From Polynucleobacter sp. HIN11 (GTDB lineage Bacteria > Pseudomonadota > Gammaproteobacteria > Burkholderiales > Burkholderiaceae): a stretch of 64,000 nt of DNA. The stretch spans positions 310,001 to 374,000 of the forward strand of contig NZ_AP028142.1 of NCBI RefSeq assembly GCF_030297675.1. The letters run 5' to 3'. The notes below the pieces were generated by a model. It worked only from the letters and a program-made list of their open reading frames with translations, had not been told where the DNA came from and did not search any database. Each line of letters begins with the position of its first letter. The first letter of the stretch is position 1. The position numbers and the translations under genes are program-made. Shown one piece after another: positions 1 through 8,761 of this stretch.

Positions 1-1272
1 CTCCAGAGGCACCGCACAATCCTCAATGAAGCTCACAGGCTTGCCATCACCCTTGAGACTCATCATGATATTGAGCCCCGCCTTGCGTACTTCCCATAAG
101 TTCTTTTGCATCGCCGCATCGGGCATCATCACGACCGACCCAGGTAAACCCAGATCACTCATGAGGGTGTTGAGATCTTGAAGTTTTTGTAAGAGTGGAG
201 CGTGCTCGTCGCCGCTAAACTCCACGAGCAAAATGGCATCGACTGTTTTGGCGTTCGCATCAACGAGCGCGGTCTCAATGGTTTTGCGAAACGCCGGGTT
301 ATTGCGCGAGAGATCGATCATGGTACGATCGACGAGCTCCACGGCGGTGGGGCCTAACTTCACAATGTGCTGGGCGCTATCCATGGCCTGATAAAAACTC
401 GCAAAGTTTACGACCCCCAAGACCTTATGCTTGGGTAAGCGCGCAAGTTTGAGTGTTAAGGATTTGAAATAGGCTAGGGTGCCTTCACTACCTACGAGTA
501 AATGAGCAAGATTGACACTGTTATCCAAGGTGTAGGGCAACTCACTTTGGGGATGAAAGACATCTAAGTTATAACCCGCGACTCGGCGCATCACTTTAGG
601 CCAATGCGCGTCAATCTCGGGCTTGAGATCGTCTACCAAGTGCTTCACATAATCGCCTAGCTCTTTGGCACGACCCGTGCTCTCAGAATACGCAACAAAG
701 CTGGCAAGCTCGCCATCAGCAAGCCAAGCATTAATCCCTAAAACGTTGTGCACCATATTGCCATATGCAATGGAGCGGCTGCCACACGAGTTATTGCCTG
801 CCATACCGCCGATGGTCGCTTGGGCTGCTGTGGAGACATCAACCGGATACCAAAGCCCATGGGGTTTAAGGTGGGCATTGAGATGATCCAGCACCATACC
901 TGGTTCCACCTCTACCGTAGCGTGATCCGGATCACTGAGGTCAGAAGAGAGGATCTTACGAAAGTGTTTGCTGTTATCAATCACGAGTGCAGCACCCGTG
1001 GTCTGGCCGCATTGACTGGTACCGCCACCTCTGGGCAAAACGGGAATGCCTGACTCATTAGCAACCTCAAGAGCCGCTTCAATGTCCTGCGCCGATTTAG
1101 GAACAAGAACTGCTACCGGAAACTGTTGGTAGATCGATGCATCGGTGGCGTAGCGCCCACGGCTTGCGCCATCAACTAATACCTCACCTTCGACATGCTG
1201 TTGGAGCTTGGTGGAAATCTCAGGCGGCAGGCTGCTTACAGTAAAGCTGGGATCGGGTGCAATTTTGGTCAT
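1..1272 (-). CDS. FAD-linked oxidase, YdiJ-like, N-terminal part (runs off window)
   Basis: An open frame of 424 codons runs without a stop from ATG at 1272 to the window edge. It was read by hand from the minus strand. It shows the FAD-binding (PCMH-type) signature LPRGGGTSQCGQT near residue 80-90 and then NNSCGSRS and SEGTLAYF, as in GlcD/Dld-type 2-hydroxyacid dehydrogenases. The last visible residues, LWEVRKAGLN followed by a KGDGKPVSFIEDCAVPLE-type stretch, fit large YdiJ-like proteins that carry a C-terminal Fe-S (GlpC-like) half, but that half lies outside the window. The likely role is oxidation of D-lactate or another 2-hydroxy acid, feeding electrons to the quinone pool or to cytochromes. 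The substrate is not decided by what is visible. Confidence 0.85.
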   Translation of the reverse strand, partial: MTKIAPDPSFTVSSLPPEISTKLQQHVEGEVLVDGASRGRYATDASIYQQFPVAVLVPKSAQDIEAALEVANESGIPVLPRGGGTSQCGQTTGAALVIDNSKHFRKILSSDLSDPDHATVEVEPGMVLDHLNAHLKPHGLWYPVDVSTAAQATIGGMAGNNSCGSRSIAYGNMVHNVLGINAWLADGELASFVAYSESTGRAKELGDYVKHLVDDLKPEIDAHWPKVMRRVAGYNLDVFHPQSELPYTLDNSVNLAHLLVGSEGTLAYFKSLTLKLARLPKHKVLGVVNFASFYQAMDSAQHIVKLGPTAVELVDRTMIDLSRNNPAFRKTIETALVDANAKTVDAILLVEFSGDEHAPLLQKLQDLNTLMSDLGLPGSVVMMPDAAMQKNLWEVRKAGLNIMMSLKGDGKPVSFIEDCAVPLE

Positions 1273-1417
1273 GAAGGAAGACTATTAGCAGGGTGATTGA
1301 TGCGCAATGACATAGAACAATGTTTATTAAAAATAATTGTAGTGATTTAAGTGCTACTTTTCAGGGGTTGCAAGGATCCCTTTGCCGACTATGGGCAAGG
1401 AACTACTCAGGAATTGT

Positions 1418-1438
1418 TTATACTATTTCAGGTATAAT
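1418..1438 (+). promoter_or_regulatory. -10 box inside an inverted repeat, operator of the toxin-antitoxin pair
   Basis: TTATAC (1418-1423) and GTATAA (1432-1437) form an inverted repeat with an 8-nt spacer. The right arm overlaps a perfect -10 hexamer TATAAT (1433-1438), which ends 6 nt before the toxin ATG. A repressor on this repeat would cover the promoter, as expected for an autoregulating antitoxin. No good -35 is visible at the usual distance. Confidence 0.5.
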
Positions 1439-1444
1439 TTTCTA

Positions 1445-1831
1445 ATGCATGATATTGAAAAACCTTTAATTTGGATCGGAAGCAGTTACAAAGATTTATT
1501 GGCTCTTCCAAATGAAGTAAAGCGAGGGTTTGGATATGCACTCTCTTTGGCTCAATCGGGTCTTCGTCATTCGTCGACCAAAATTTTGCAGGGGTTTGGT
1601 GGATCGAGCGTCTTGGAGATTATTGAAACAGATGAGGGGGGTACCTATCGAGCAATGTACACCGTGAAGTATGCCCAAGCAGTTTTTGTACTACATTGTT
1701 TTCAGAAAAAGAGTAAAAAGGGAATAGCAACGCCAAAAGAGGATATGGATGTCATTAGAGGACGCTTAAAGATGGCTGAAAAAATTGCCAAGGAGTTGGA
1801 AGATGAAGAAAAGAGAAATGGGCGGTACTGA
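1445..1831 (+). CDS. HigB/RelE-superfamily toxin (Gp49-like)
   Basis: This protein of 128 aa fits the phage Gp49-like family of RelE/HigB toxins, ribosome-dependent mRNA endonucleases. The family pattern is clear in the C-terminal half: YRAMYTVKYAQAVFVLHCF, then QKKSKKGIATPKEDMDVIRG, with a basic cluster and a final helix. The frame is open upstream to a TTG at 1382, but ATG 1445 gives the normal family start (MHDIEKPL). It also places the -10 box TATAAT only 6 nt upstream, so the message may be leaderless. The gene overlaps the antitoxin by 29 nt, in the order toxin first, which is usual for higBA. The pair sits between a FAD-linked oxidase and a GlcG-like gene and looks like an accessory insertion. 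Activity is inferred from family only. Confidence 0.85.
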   Translation: MHDIEKPLIWIGSSYKDLLALPNEVKRGFGYALSLAQSGLRHSSTKILQGFGGSSVLEIIETDEGGTYRAMYTVKYAQAVFVLHCFQKKSKKGIATPKEDMDVIRGRLKMAEKIAKELEDEEKRNGRY

Positions 1832-2138
1832 AATTACCCGAGGATCGAAAAATGTGTATGCAGACCTAGGTTTGCCTGACGCTGACAAACTTAAGATTAA
1901 GACTGATCTAGTCATTCAAATTATTAAAGCGATTGAGCGCCTTCAGTTGACTCAGGCTGAAGCTGCGCAACGGATGGGTATTTCACAGCCAAAAGTTTCT
2001 GCCATGATTCATGGAGATTTCTCTAATTTGTCCGAGCGCAAGCTGATGGACTGTCTCACCTGCCTTGGTTACAACATTGAGATTCGGGTAAAACCAGTTA
2101 GAAAGCCAATTGGGAGTTTGCGGGTGGCTATTGCCTAG
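1803..2138 (+). CDS. HigA-like XRE antitoxin
   Basis: A 111-aa helix-turn-helix protein. The HTH is in the middle: LQLTQAEAAQRMGISQPKVS followed by SAMIHGDFSNLSERKLMDCL, which is the XRE pattern of HigA-type antitoxins. The start at ATG 1803 is supported by AAGGAG at 1790-1795, 7 nt upstream and inside the toxin gene. A second possible start is ATG 1818. The overlap with the toxin frame suggests translational coupling. By family, the protein neutralises the toxin and represses the promoter, probably through the inverted repeat at 1418-1437. Confidence 0.85.
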   Translation: MKKREMGGTEITRGSKNVYADLGLPDADKLKIKTDLVIQIIKAIERLQLTQAEAAQRMGISQPKVSAMIHGDFSNLSERKLMDCLTCLGYNIEIRVKPVRKPIGSLRVAIA

Positions 2139-2199
2139 GCTGATAAGAACCGTGGCAGAATGACCCTAAAGAAAGAATCAAAATACCAAGGAGACCGCC

Positions 2200-2610
2200 A
2201 TGCTAGCCAATAAACCCTATTTGCGCCAAGTCGATGTGCAAAAAATTTTAGATGCCGCCAATGCCCATGCCGAGAAACACAACTGGGCGGTCACCATCGC
2301 CGTGTGCGATGACGGCGGGCATCTATTGGGATTGATCCGTCGTGACGGTTGCGCTCCGGTGTCGTCCTATATTGCTCAGGACAAGGCTCGCTCTGCGGCA
2401 ATGGGCAAGCGTGAGAGCAAGGTGTATGAGGACATCATTAATAACGGCCGAACTGCCTTTGCGACCGTACCCCACATTAAGGGCATGCTCGAGGGCGGGG
2501 TCAATATTGATGTCGATGGGCATACCATCGGTGCGGTAGGGGTGTCTGGCGTGAAGTCGGCCGATGATGCAGGTATTGCTCGAGCCGGCATCGCCGCAAT
2601 TTTGCCCTGA
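2200..2610 (+). CDS. GlcG/HbpS-family protein (DUF336)
   Basis: A 136-aa protein of the GlcG/HbpS (DUF336) family: the N-terminal repeat KILDAANAHAEKHNWAVTIA, then VCDDGGHLLGLIR, DKARSAA, GGVNIDVDGHTIGAVGVSG and a final ADDAGIARAGIAA helix. Length and order match the whole family. Members bind heme or small molecules or are of uncertain role, and glcG lies in the glycolate oxidase operon of enteric bacteria. Here it stands 0.9 kb from a FAD-linked oxidase of the GlcD type, with the toxin-antitoxin pair between them, so a link to 2-hydroxyacid use is possible but not shown. A strong AAGGAG lies just before the ATG. Confidence 0.88.
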   Translation: MLANKPYLRQVDVQKILDAANAHAEKHNWAVTIAVCDDGGHLLGLIRRDGCAPVSSYIAQDKARSAAMGKRESKVYEDIINNGRTAFATVPHIKGMLEGGVNIDVDGHTIGAVGVSGVKSADDAGIARAGIAAILP

Positions 2611-2778
2611 TCCAAAAAACCAGGTCGTAGGAAAATGTGAGCCGATTCATATAAATCGTTCGTTTTCCCAACTTTCTTGACATTTATGTTCAAAAAGTCG
2701 GAACTTGGTTGGTGGTTTTTGATCCATGCTTTAGTTGGCAATATTTGACCAAAATCCTAAACGGGTCTCTAAAGCCTG

Positions 2779-2784
2779 TAAAAT
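2779..2784 (+). promoter_or_regulatory. -10 box TAAAAT directly upstream of the helicase start
   Basis: TAAAAT, preceded by TG, lies 6 nt before GTG 2791. The usual distance from -10 to transcription start would put the first transcribed base on or next to the start codon, so the mRNA is probably leaderless. No suitable -35 is visible. The partial SD (AAGG at 2786-2789) is too close to the start codon to work normally. Confidence 0.45.
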
Positions 2785-2790
2785 CAAGGG

Positions 2791-4170
2791 GTGTCTACAA
2801 AAACTGATCCAAACCTACCCGATTCGGGTAATGCGCCCAGCGCTAATTTTGCTGATTTCCAATTAGATCCCAAGATCCTCAAAGCGATTGAGGAGCAAGG
2901 CTATACCCAGGCAACCCCAATTCAGGCCAAGGCGATTCCAGTCGTCCTAGAAGGTCGGGATGTGATGGGCGCAGCCCAAACTGGAACTGGTAAAACCGCC
3001 GCCTTTACCTTACCGATCATTCAGAAGCTCTTGCCTCAGGCGAATACGAGTACCTCGCCCGCACGCCACCCCATTCGGGCCCTAATCTTGACCCCGACCC
3101 GGGAATTGAGCGATCAGGTGGCTGATAACGCGAGCCTCTATGCCAAATTTACGGATCTACGCACGGCCGTTGTATTTGGTGGTGTTGACATCAAACCTCA
3201 AACAGCCTTGCTGCGATCGGGGGTAGAGATTTTGATTGCAACCCCTGGGCGTTTACTTGATCACATCACCAGTAAAACGGCCGATTTGTCGCAAGTGCAA
3301 CTCTTGGTATTGGATGAGGCTGATCGCATGCTCGATATGGGCTTTTTGCCCGATCTGCAACGCATCATCAATTTAATCCCCGCACAGCGTCAGACCTTAT
3401 TGTTCTCTGCCACCTTTTCTCCAGAAATTAAGAAGCTCGCACAAACCTACTTACGCAATCCCGTAACCATTGAAGTGGCTCGGCAAAATGCCGCAGCCGA
3501 TACGGTCAATCAAGTGGTGCACTTGGTACCCTCCGAACATAAGCGTGCAGCCATCGTGGCAATATTGCAAAACCGGGTGAAGGCAGGCTTAAGCCGACAG
3601 TGCATCATCTTTACCAATAGCCGAATGGGATGTGCGCGCCTAGCAAGTGCCTTGGAGCGCGATGGCATCAAAGCGGCAGCGATTCATGGGGATAAGAGCC
3701 AAACTGAACGAATGGCAACTTTGGAAGCCTTTAAGACCGGCGCGATTGATGCCTTAGTTGCTACCGACGTTGCAGCACGCGGCTTAGATATTGCCGATAT
3801 GCCGTGCGTGATTAATCATGAGCTGCCCTTTAATGCGGAAGACTTCATTCATCGAATTGGTCGCACTGGGCGCGCCGGTAGTAAAGGTGATGCAATTGCC
3901 TTAGTTGATGATAGTGAAAAGCGCTTACTCGAGGATATTGAGAAACTCATGAAGCGTAAGCTCACGATTGCGCGCTTACCCACGAGTGAGCGAGAGGCTA
4001 AAAGTGGTGGTTCTAAAGCGATTGCAGCCGACCCATTTTTCTACATGCCTTATGAGCCTGGGCAAATCACGGCAGAACCAAAGCAAGAGCCAACCAGTTC
4101 ATCGATCAAGCCGGGCACCAATCAAAAAAAGCCAGTGCTTGGGGCACTTTTGGGCGGCACTAAAAAGTAA
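2791..4170 (+). CDS. rhlE: DEAD-box RNA helicase, RhlE-type
   Basis: A complete 459-aa DEAD-box helicase. Q motif with phenylalanine 20 and glutamine 45, motif I AQTGTGKT (62-69), PTREL, TPGR, motif II DEAD near 175, motif III SAT near 205, then DVAARGLDI and HRIGRTGR near 355. The C-terminal tail after about residue 385 is short and polar, as in RhlE. It unwinds short RNA duplexes in ribosome assembly and RNA turnover. The only possible start is GTG 2791, because a stop lies four codons upstream in frame and the next internal ATG would remove the Q motif. It converges with gluQ, and the two stop codons are directly adjacent. The subfamily (RhlE rather than DbpA or SrmB) is likely, not certain. 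Confidence 0.93.
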   Translation: MSTKTDPNLPDSGNAPSANFADFQLDPKILKAIEEQGYTQATPIQAKAIPVVLEGRDVMGAAQTGTGKTAAFTLPIIQKLLPQANTSTSPARHPIRALILTPTRELSDQVADNASLYAKFTDLRTAVVFGGVDIKPQTALLRSGVEILIATPGRLLDHITSKTADLSQVQLLVLDEADRMLDMGFLPDLQRIINLIPAQRQTLLFSATFSPEIKKLAQTYLRNPVTIEVARQNAAADTVNQVVHLVPSEHKRAAIVAILQNRVKAGLSRQCIIFTNSRMGCARLASALERDGIKAAAIHGDKSQTERMATLEAFKTGAIDALVATDVAARGLDIADMPCVINHELPFNAEDFIHRIGRTGRAGSKGDAIALVDDSEKRLLEDIEKLMKRKLTIARLPTSEREAKSGGSKAIAADPFFYMPYEPGQITAEPKQEPTSSSIKPGTNQKKPVLGALLGGTKK

Positions 4171-5133
4171 CTACATGAAGTGGCGTTCCTGCCACTCCTG
4201 CACCTTAAGGTTTAACCACTGCGTGATACTTCCACTAATCGGATCGTTTTGTAATCCCAAGTGATTTGCCGCACGGCAGAGGCTTTCGCGAATCGACTCC
4301 GTGCGAGTGATATCAACCGCAGTTGCTTTCGTTTGTTTGCTGAGTTTCTCGCCAGCGTCATTGGTCACGAGTGGTAAATGCAAATAACTCGGGGTTTGAT
4401 AACCCAAGCATTGTTGTAAATAGATTTGCCGTGAAGTGTTACTGAGTAAATCTTCACCCCGCACAATATGCGTGATCCCTTGTAAGTGATCATCGACCAC
4501 CACTGCTAACTGATAGGTAAAGAGTCCGTCAGCTCGGCGCAGAACAAAATCCCCCACTTGTGTATTGATATCTTGAGTTTGCTTACCTAAATCTCGATCC
4601 GTAAAGCTGATCTGGCACTCGTGTGGCAAGCGAATGCGCAAGGCATGATTTTGAATCGGTAACTTGCGATCATGACACGTTCTTGGGTAAATCAGCTCTT
4701 GATTAGCTGCTATCGAAACACCTTCCTTTTGTAGAGCCTCCTCAATTTGCTTGCGGGAGCATTGACAGCCATAGATGCGATCGATCGTGATGAGTTGTTC
4801 CAGAGCGTTTTGGTAGTGAGTTGTCTGTTGCGATTGCCAGACTGGTGCCTCGTCCCATTCCAAGCCACATGCTTGCAGTTGATCCAAGATCAACCGATCG
4901 GCCCCAGGTACTGATCTGGGAGTATCCACATCTTCGATGCGAACCAGCCATGTTCCACCATGCGCCCTGGCATCGAGCCAGCTTCCTAAAGCGGTTGCGA
5001 GCGAACCCAGATGAAGGGGTCCAGTGGGCGAGGGGGCAAAGCGACCCCGGTAGGGTCTATCAACCCCATGGCCTATCTCCGACCTAGTGCCTTGATTGAA
5101 TTGGGGATTTGAAGGGCGGGTCATCAGGCTCAT
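4171..5133 (-). CDS. gluQ: Glutamyl-Q tRNA(Asp) synthetase
   Basis: A 320-aa protein matching GluQRS, a truncated relative of GluRS that lacks the anticodon-binding half. It charges glutamate onto queuosine in tRNA(Asp). The catalytic signatures are GRFAPSPTGPLHLGSLATAL (HIGH class, near 31-50) and LVTNDAGEKLSKQTKATA (KMSKS class). The zinc ligands are CQC near residue 123 and YPRTC further on, typical of GluQRS. The start is taken at ATG 5133 (MSLMTRPS). ATG 5124 is an alternative, and neither has a clear Shine-Dalgarno. The gene diverges from dnaE with a short gap. Confidence 0.93.
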   Translation of the reverse strand: MSLMTRPSNPQFNQGTRSEIGHGVDRPYRGRFAPSPTGPLHLGSLATALGSWLDARAHGGTWLVRIEDVDTPRSVPGADRLILDQLQACGLEWDEAPVWQSQQTTHYQNALEQLITIDRIYGCQCSRKQIEEALQKEGVSIAANQELIYPRTCHDRKLPIQNHALRIRLPHECQISFTDRDLGKQTQDINTQVGDFVLRRADGLFTYQLAVVVDDHLQGITHIVRGEDLLSNTSRQIYLQQCLGYQTPSYLHLPLVTNDAGEKLSKQTKATAVDITRTESIRESLCRAANHLGLQNDPISGSITQWLNLKVQEWQERHFM

Positions 5134-5153
5134 GATTTGGTGGTGCGCACAGC

Positions 5154-5159
5154 TAAAAT
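5154..5159 (+). promoter_or_regulatory. -10 box TAAAAT upstream of dnaE
   Basis: TAAAAT ends 8 nt before the dnaE ATG at 5168. Only 34 bp separate dnaE from the divergent gluQ, so the promoter must be here or inside gluQ. There is no SD-like purine stretch between this box and the ATG. This supports a leaderless or near-leaderless dnaE message. Confidence 0.4.
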
Positions 5160-5167
5160 CATCTCAT

Positions 5168-8100
5168 ATGGCAGCCCCCCAATTTATTCATCTGCGCTTG
5201 CATTCGGAGTACTCGATTACCGATGGGGTAGTGCGCATCGATGACGCGGTGCAGGCCGCTGCTTTGGATGGCATGGGCGCCCTCGCAATTACCGACTTGG
5301 GCAATTTGTTCGGTCTCATTAAGTTTTACTCGGCTGCCCGCTCCTCCGGTCTGAAGCCGATTGCTGGTGCCGATGTGTGGGTGACAAATACCCAAGAGCC
5401 TGATCAACCCTATCGCATGCTGCTCTTGGTGCAAAACCACACCGGTTACCTCAATCTTTGCGAGCTTTTAAGTAAAGCGTCGCTCCATAATCAGCGTCAC
5501 GGAAGAGCAGAGATCCAACCGGAATGGTTGAGTGAGTCGCTGCCCGCAAGTACTAAAGGATCAAAGAAGAAAACATTGGCCGAGGGCTTAATTGCGCTCT
5601 CGGGTGGACATCTGGGGGATGTGGGAGTTGCACTCCTAAACGGGGATGAGGCGAGGGCGCGTGAGTCGGCCAAACACTGGCAAACGGTCTTTGGTGGCCG
5701 CTATTTTGTGGAGCTTCAGCGTTTTGGTCATGCTCAAGAAGAGGCGCATATTCAGCTTGCATGCCAACTCGCTAGTGATTTGAAGATTCCGGTCGTTGCC
5801 ACCCACCCAATTCAGTTTATGAAGCCCGAGGATTACACGGCGCATGAAGCGCGCGTCTGTATTGCCGAAGGCGAGTTATTGGGTGATCCGCGTCGTCCCA
5901 AACGCTTTACCGAAGAGCAATATTTTCTGACGCAAGCGCAAATGAGCGAGCGCTTTGCGGATCTCCCAGCGGCGCTTGCCAATACCGTAGAAATTGCCAA
6001 GATGTGCAATCTCAACCTGACCTTAGGACAAGCGCGGCTACCCGAGTTTCCAACGCCCGATGGCATGCCTCTCGATCAACACCTCATGCAACAAGCAGAG
6101 ATCGGCTTGGATAAAAATCTACGCAAACTCTATCCTAATGAAGAAGAGCGTAAGACCCTTGAGCCCCGCTATCGCGAACGCTTGCGCTTTGAGGTCAATA
6201 CGATTACGCAGATGGGTTTCCCGGGCTACTTCTTGATCGTCGCAGACTTCATTAACTGGGCTAAAAATAATGGCGTGCCGGTGGGCCCGGGTCGTGGGTC
6301 GGGCGCTGGATCCTTGGTCGCGTTCTCATTGGGGATTACCGATCTGGATCCTCTGCGCTACAACTTACTCTTTGAGCGCTTTTTAAATCCCGAGCGAGTT
6401 TCGATGCCCGACTTTGATATTGACTTTTGTCAGCATGGGCGCGACCGCGTGATTGCCTATGTGAAAGAGAAGTACGGCAAGGATGCGGTGAGTCAAATTG
6501 CCACTTTTGGAACCATGGCAGCTAAGGCCGCGATTCGGGACGTGGGAAGAGTTCTAGAGCAGCCTTATGGTTTTGTTGATGGCATTGCCAAGCTCGTCCC
6601 ATTTAAGCCGGGCCAAGTGGTGACGATCGAATCGGCCAAGAAAGAAGAAAAGCAACTCGCTGAGCGGGAAAAAAATGAAGAGGAAGTGCGCCAACTCTTG
6701 GCGCTTGCACAGCAGCTTGAGGGTATGACCCGCAATGTGGGCATGCATGCAGGAGGGGTGCTAATTGCCCCTGGCAAACTCACCGATTTTTGCCCGCTCT
6801 ACACCCAAGACGGGGGCGACGCCAATGCAGGGGTGATCAGTCAATTTGATAAAGATGATGTGGAATCGATTGGGCTTGTGAAATTTGACTTCCTGGGTCT
6901 CACCACGCTCACCATCTTGGCGGGGGCAGAGCGTTGGATTCAGAAACTACATGCGGATCGTAAGGATTGGAGTATCAGTGATATTCCACTGGATGATCCC
7001 AAAGCCTTTGAGCTTTTAAAGCGCGGTAATACGGTTGCCGTGTTTCAGCTGGAAAGTCGAGGCATGCAAGGGATGCTGCGCGATGCCAAACCCGATCGCT
7101 TTGAAGACATTATTGCCTTGGTTGCGCTATACCGACCGGGTCCCATGGACCTCATTCCCGATTTCATTAAACGTAAACACGGGCAGCAGAAAGTGGAGTA
7201 TCCCGACCCGCGCATTGAGCCTGTGTTGCGTGAGACCTACGGCATCATGGTCTACCAAGAGCAGGTGATGCAAATGGCGCAGATGATTGGAGGTTACTCC
7301 TTAGGGGGTGCTGACCTATTGCGGCGCGCGATGGGTAAAAAGAAGCCCGAGGAGATGGCTCAACATCGCCAAATCTTTCGCGAGGGGGCGCAAAAAAATG
7401 GACTCACCGAGCACAAGGCCGATGAAATCTATGACCTCATGGAGCGTTTTGCAGGATATGGTTTTAATAAGTCCCATGCGGCTGCCTATGCACTATTGGC
7501 ATATCAAACCGCCTGGCTCAAGGCCTACTACCCCGCTGAATTTATGGCGGCCAACTTATCGCTCTCAATGGATGACACCGATAAGGTGAAGATTTTGTAT
7601 GACGATAGCCTGCACAATGGTTTGAAGATTTTGCCGCCGGATATTAATACCGGCATGTATGAGTTCACACCGATTGCAGAGTTTAATGATCAAGAACAAG
7701 GTATAGGGATTCGTACGATTCGCTATGGTTTAGGGGCGGTGCGGGGGACTGGTGAAGGGGCAATTCAAATTATTGAAGAGGCTCGCAAGGCCGGTCCATT
7801 TAAAGATCTGTTTGACTTCTGTGCCCGGGTCGATCGCCGCCAAGTCAATCGCCGTGCAATTGAGGCCTTGATTCGGGCGGGGGCTTTTGATTCGATTGCA
7901 TCTGATGCTGCCAAAGGCTTGGCAAATACCTATGATGCGCGCGCCACGCTTCTAGCCTCGCTCTCCCGTGCGATCGAGGCTGCCGAACAAGCCGAGGCCT
8001 CAGTGCATCAGGTAAGCCTCTTTGATGCAGAGGATGTGGCGCAAGCGCATGCACCCGAGTACGTGAAGGAACTTCCTTTTTCTGAAAAGAAACGCCTGCA

Positions 8101-8758
8101 AGACGAGAAAGCGGCACTGGGTCTATGCTTAACAGGGCATTTATTTGATGCCTATCGGCCTGAAGTGACGCACTTTATTCGTCAGCCACTCATCAAGCTC
8201 ACAGAGGGTAAGGATCAACTTGTCGCCGGCATCATTACCTCGTCACGGATGCTGATGGGGCAGCGTGGACGGATGATGATTGCTACGATTGATGATGGTA
8301 GTGCAGCCGTTGAGCTCACGCTCTATAGCGAAGTGTACGAACCCAATCGCTCTTGGCTTAAAGAAGATGAGTTATTAATTGCTAAGGTGAATGTCAGTCC
8401 TGATAAATTCTCAGGAGGCTTGCGAATTGTTGCTGAGAGTGTGATGGATATTGTGGGCGCACGTCTACGCTTTGCCAGAAACGTTCATCTCAACTTAGAT
8501 ACCGGCATTGATCTAAAGGTTCTGAAAGCCCAGATCAATCCATTTTTAGTCAAAGCCCCAATGGGGAGCGCCCTACAAAATCCACCGAAAGGACTGCCAT
8601 TGACTGCCGCTGTAATGGCTAAAGGCGGAGCTTGTTTAGTCCAGTTTCCAGAAGATGTCCGTCTTTACCCGGATGACAATTGCCTACGCAACTTGCATCA
8701 GATTTTGGGAAGTAAAACAGGCTCAAGCTCTAATCCGGTAGAAATTCAGTACGCCTAA
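5168..8758 (+). CDS. dnaE: DNA polymerase III subunit alpha
   Basis: A complete 1196-aa replicative polymerase of the DnaE1 type. N-terminal PHP domain (FIHLRLHSEYSITDG), polymerase core with PGRGSGAGSLVAF near 375, the first two catalytic aspartates in PDFDIDF near 415 and the third in KFDFLGL near 571. Then come tandem HhH and OB domains and a beta-clamp binding motif QVSLF near 946. The frame is open further upstream, to an ATG at 5096, but that would overlap gluQ. ATG 5168 (MAAPQFIHL) is the family start. The protein extends leading and lagging strands within the Pol III holoenzyme. It converges with galU, with only 3 nt between the stop codons. Confidence 0.97.
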   Translation: MAAPQFIHLRLHSEYSITDGVVRIDDAVQAAALDGMGALAITDLGNLFGLIKFYSAARSSGLKPIAGADVWVTNTQEPDQPYRMLLLVQNHTGYLNLCELLSKASLHNQRHGRAEIQPEWLSESLPASTKGSKKKTLAEGLIALSGGHLGDVGVALLNGDEARARESAKHWQTVFGGRYFVELQRFGHAQEEAHIQLACQLASDLKIPVVATHPIQFMKPEDYTAHEARVCIAEGELLGDPRRPKRFTEEQYFLTQAQMSERFADLPAALANTVEIAKMCNLNLTLGQARLPEFPTPDGMPLDQHLMQQAEIGLDKNLRKLYPNEEERKTLEPRYRERLRFEVNTITQMGFPGYFLIVADFINWAKNNGVPVGPGRGSGAGSLVAFSLGITDLDPLRYNLLFERFLNPERVSMPDFDIDFCQHGRDRVIAYVKEKYGKDAVSQIATFGTMAAKAAIRDVGRVLEQPYGFVDGIAKLVPFKPGQVVTIESAKKEEKQLAEREKNEEEVRQLLALAQQLEGMTRNVGMHAGGVLIAPGKLTDFCPLYTQDGGDANAGVISQFDKDDVESIGLVKFDFLGLTTLTILAGAERWIQKLHADRKDWSISDIPLDDPKAFELLKRGNTVAVFQLESRGMQGMLRDAKPDRFEDIIALVALYRPGPMDLIPDFIKRKHGQQKVEYPDPRIEPVLRETYGIMVYQEQVMQMAQMIGGYSLGGADLLRRAMGKKKPEEMAQHRQIFREGAQKNGLTEHKADEIYDLMERFAGYGFNKSHAAAYALLAYQTAWLKAYYPAEFMAANLSLSMDDTDKVKILYDDSLHNGLKILPPDINTGMYEFTPIAEFNDQEQGIGIRTIRYGLGAVRGTGEGAIQIIEEARKAGPFKDLFDFCARVDRRQVNRRAIEALIRAGAFDSIASDAAKGLANTYDARATLLASLSRAIEAAEQAEASVHQVSLFDAEDVAQAHAPEYVKELPFSEKKRLQDEKAALGLCLTGHLFDAYRPEVTHFIRQPLIKLTEGKDQLVAGIITSSRMLMGQRGRMMIATIDDGSAAVELTLYSEVYEPNRSWLKEDELLIAKVNVSPDKFSGGLRIVAESVMDIVGARLRFARNVHLNLDTGIDLKVLKAQINPFLVKAPMGSALQNPPKGLPLTAAVMAKGGACLVQFPEDVRLYPDDNCLRNLHQILGSKTGSSSNPVEIQYA

Positions 8759-8761
8759 TTT

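Noticed and set aside
2677..2682. TTGACA as -35 of the helicase gene
   Set aside because: No -10 lies 16-18 nt downstream. The likely -10 is about 97 nt away.
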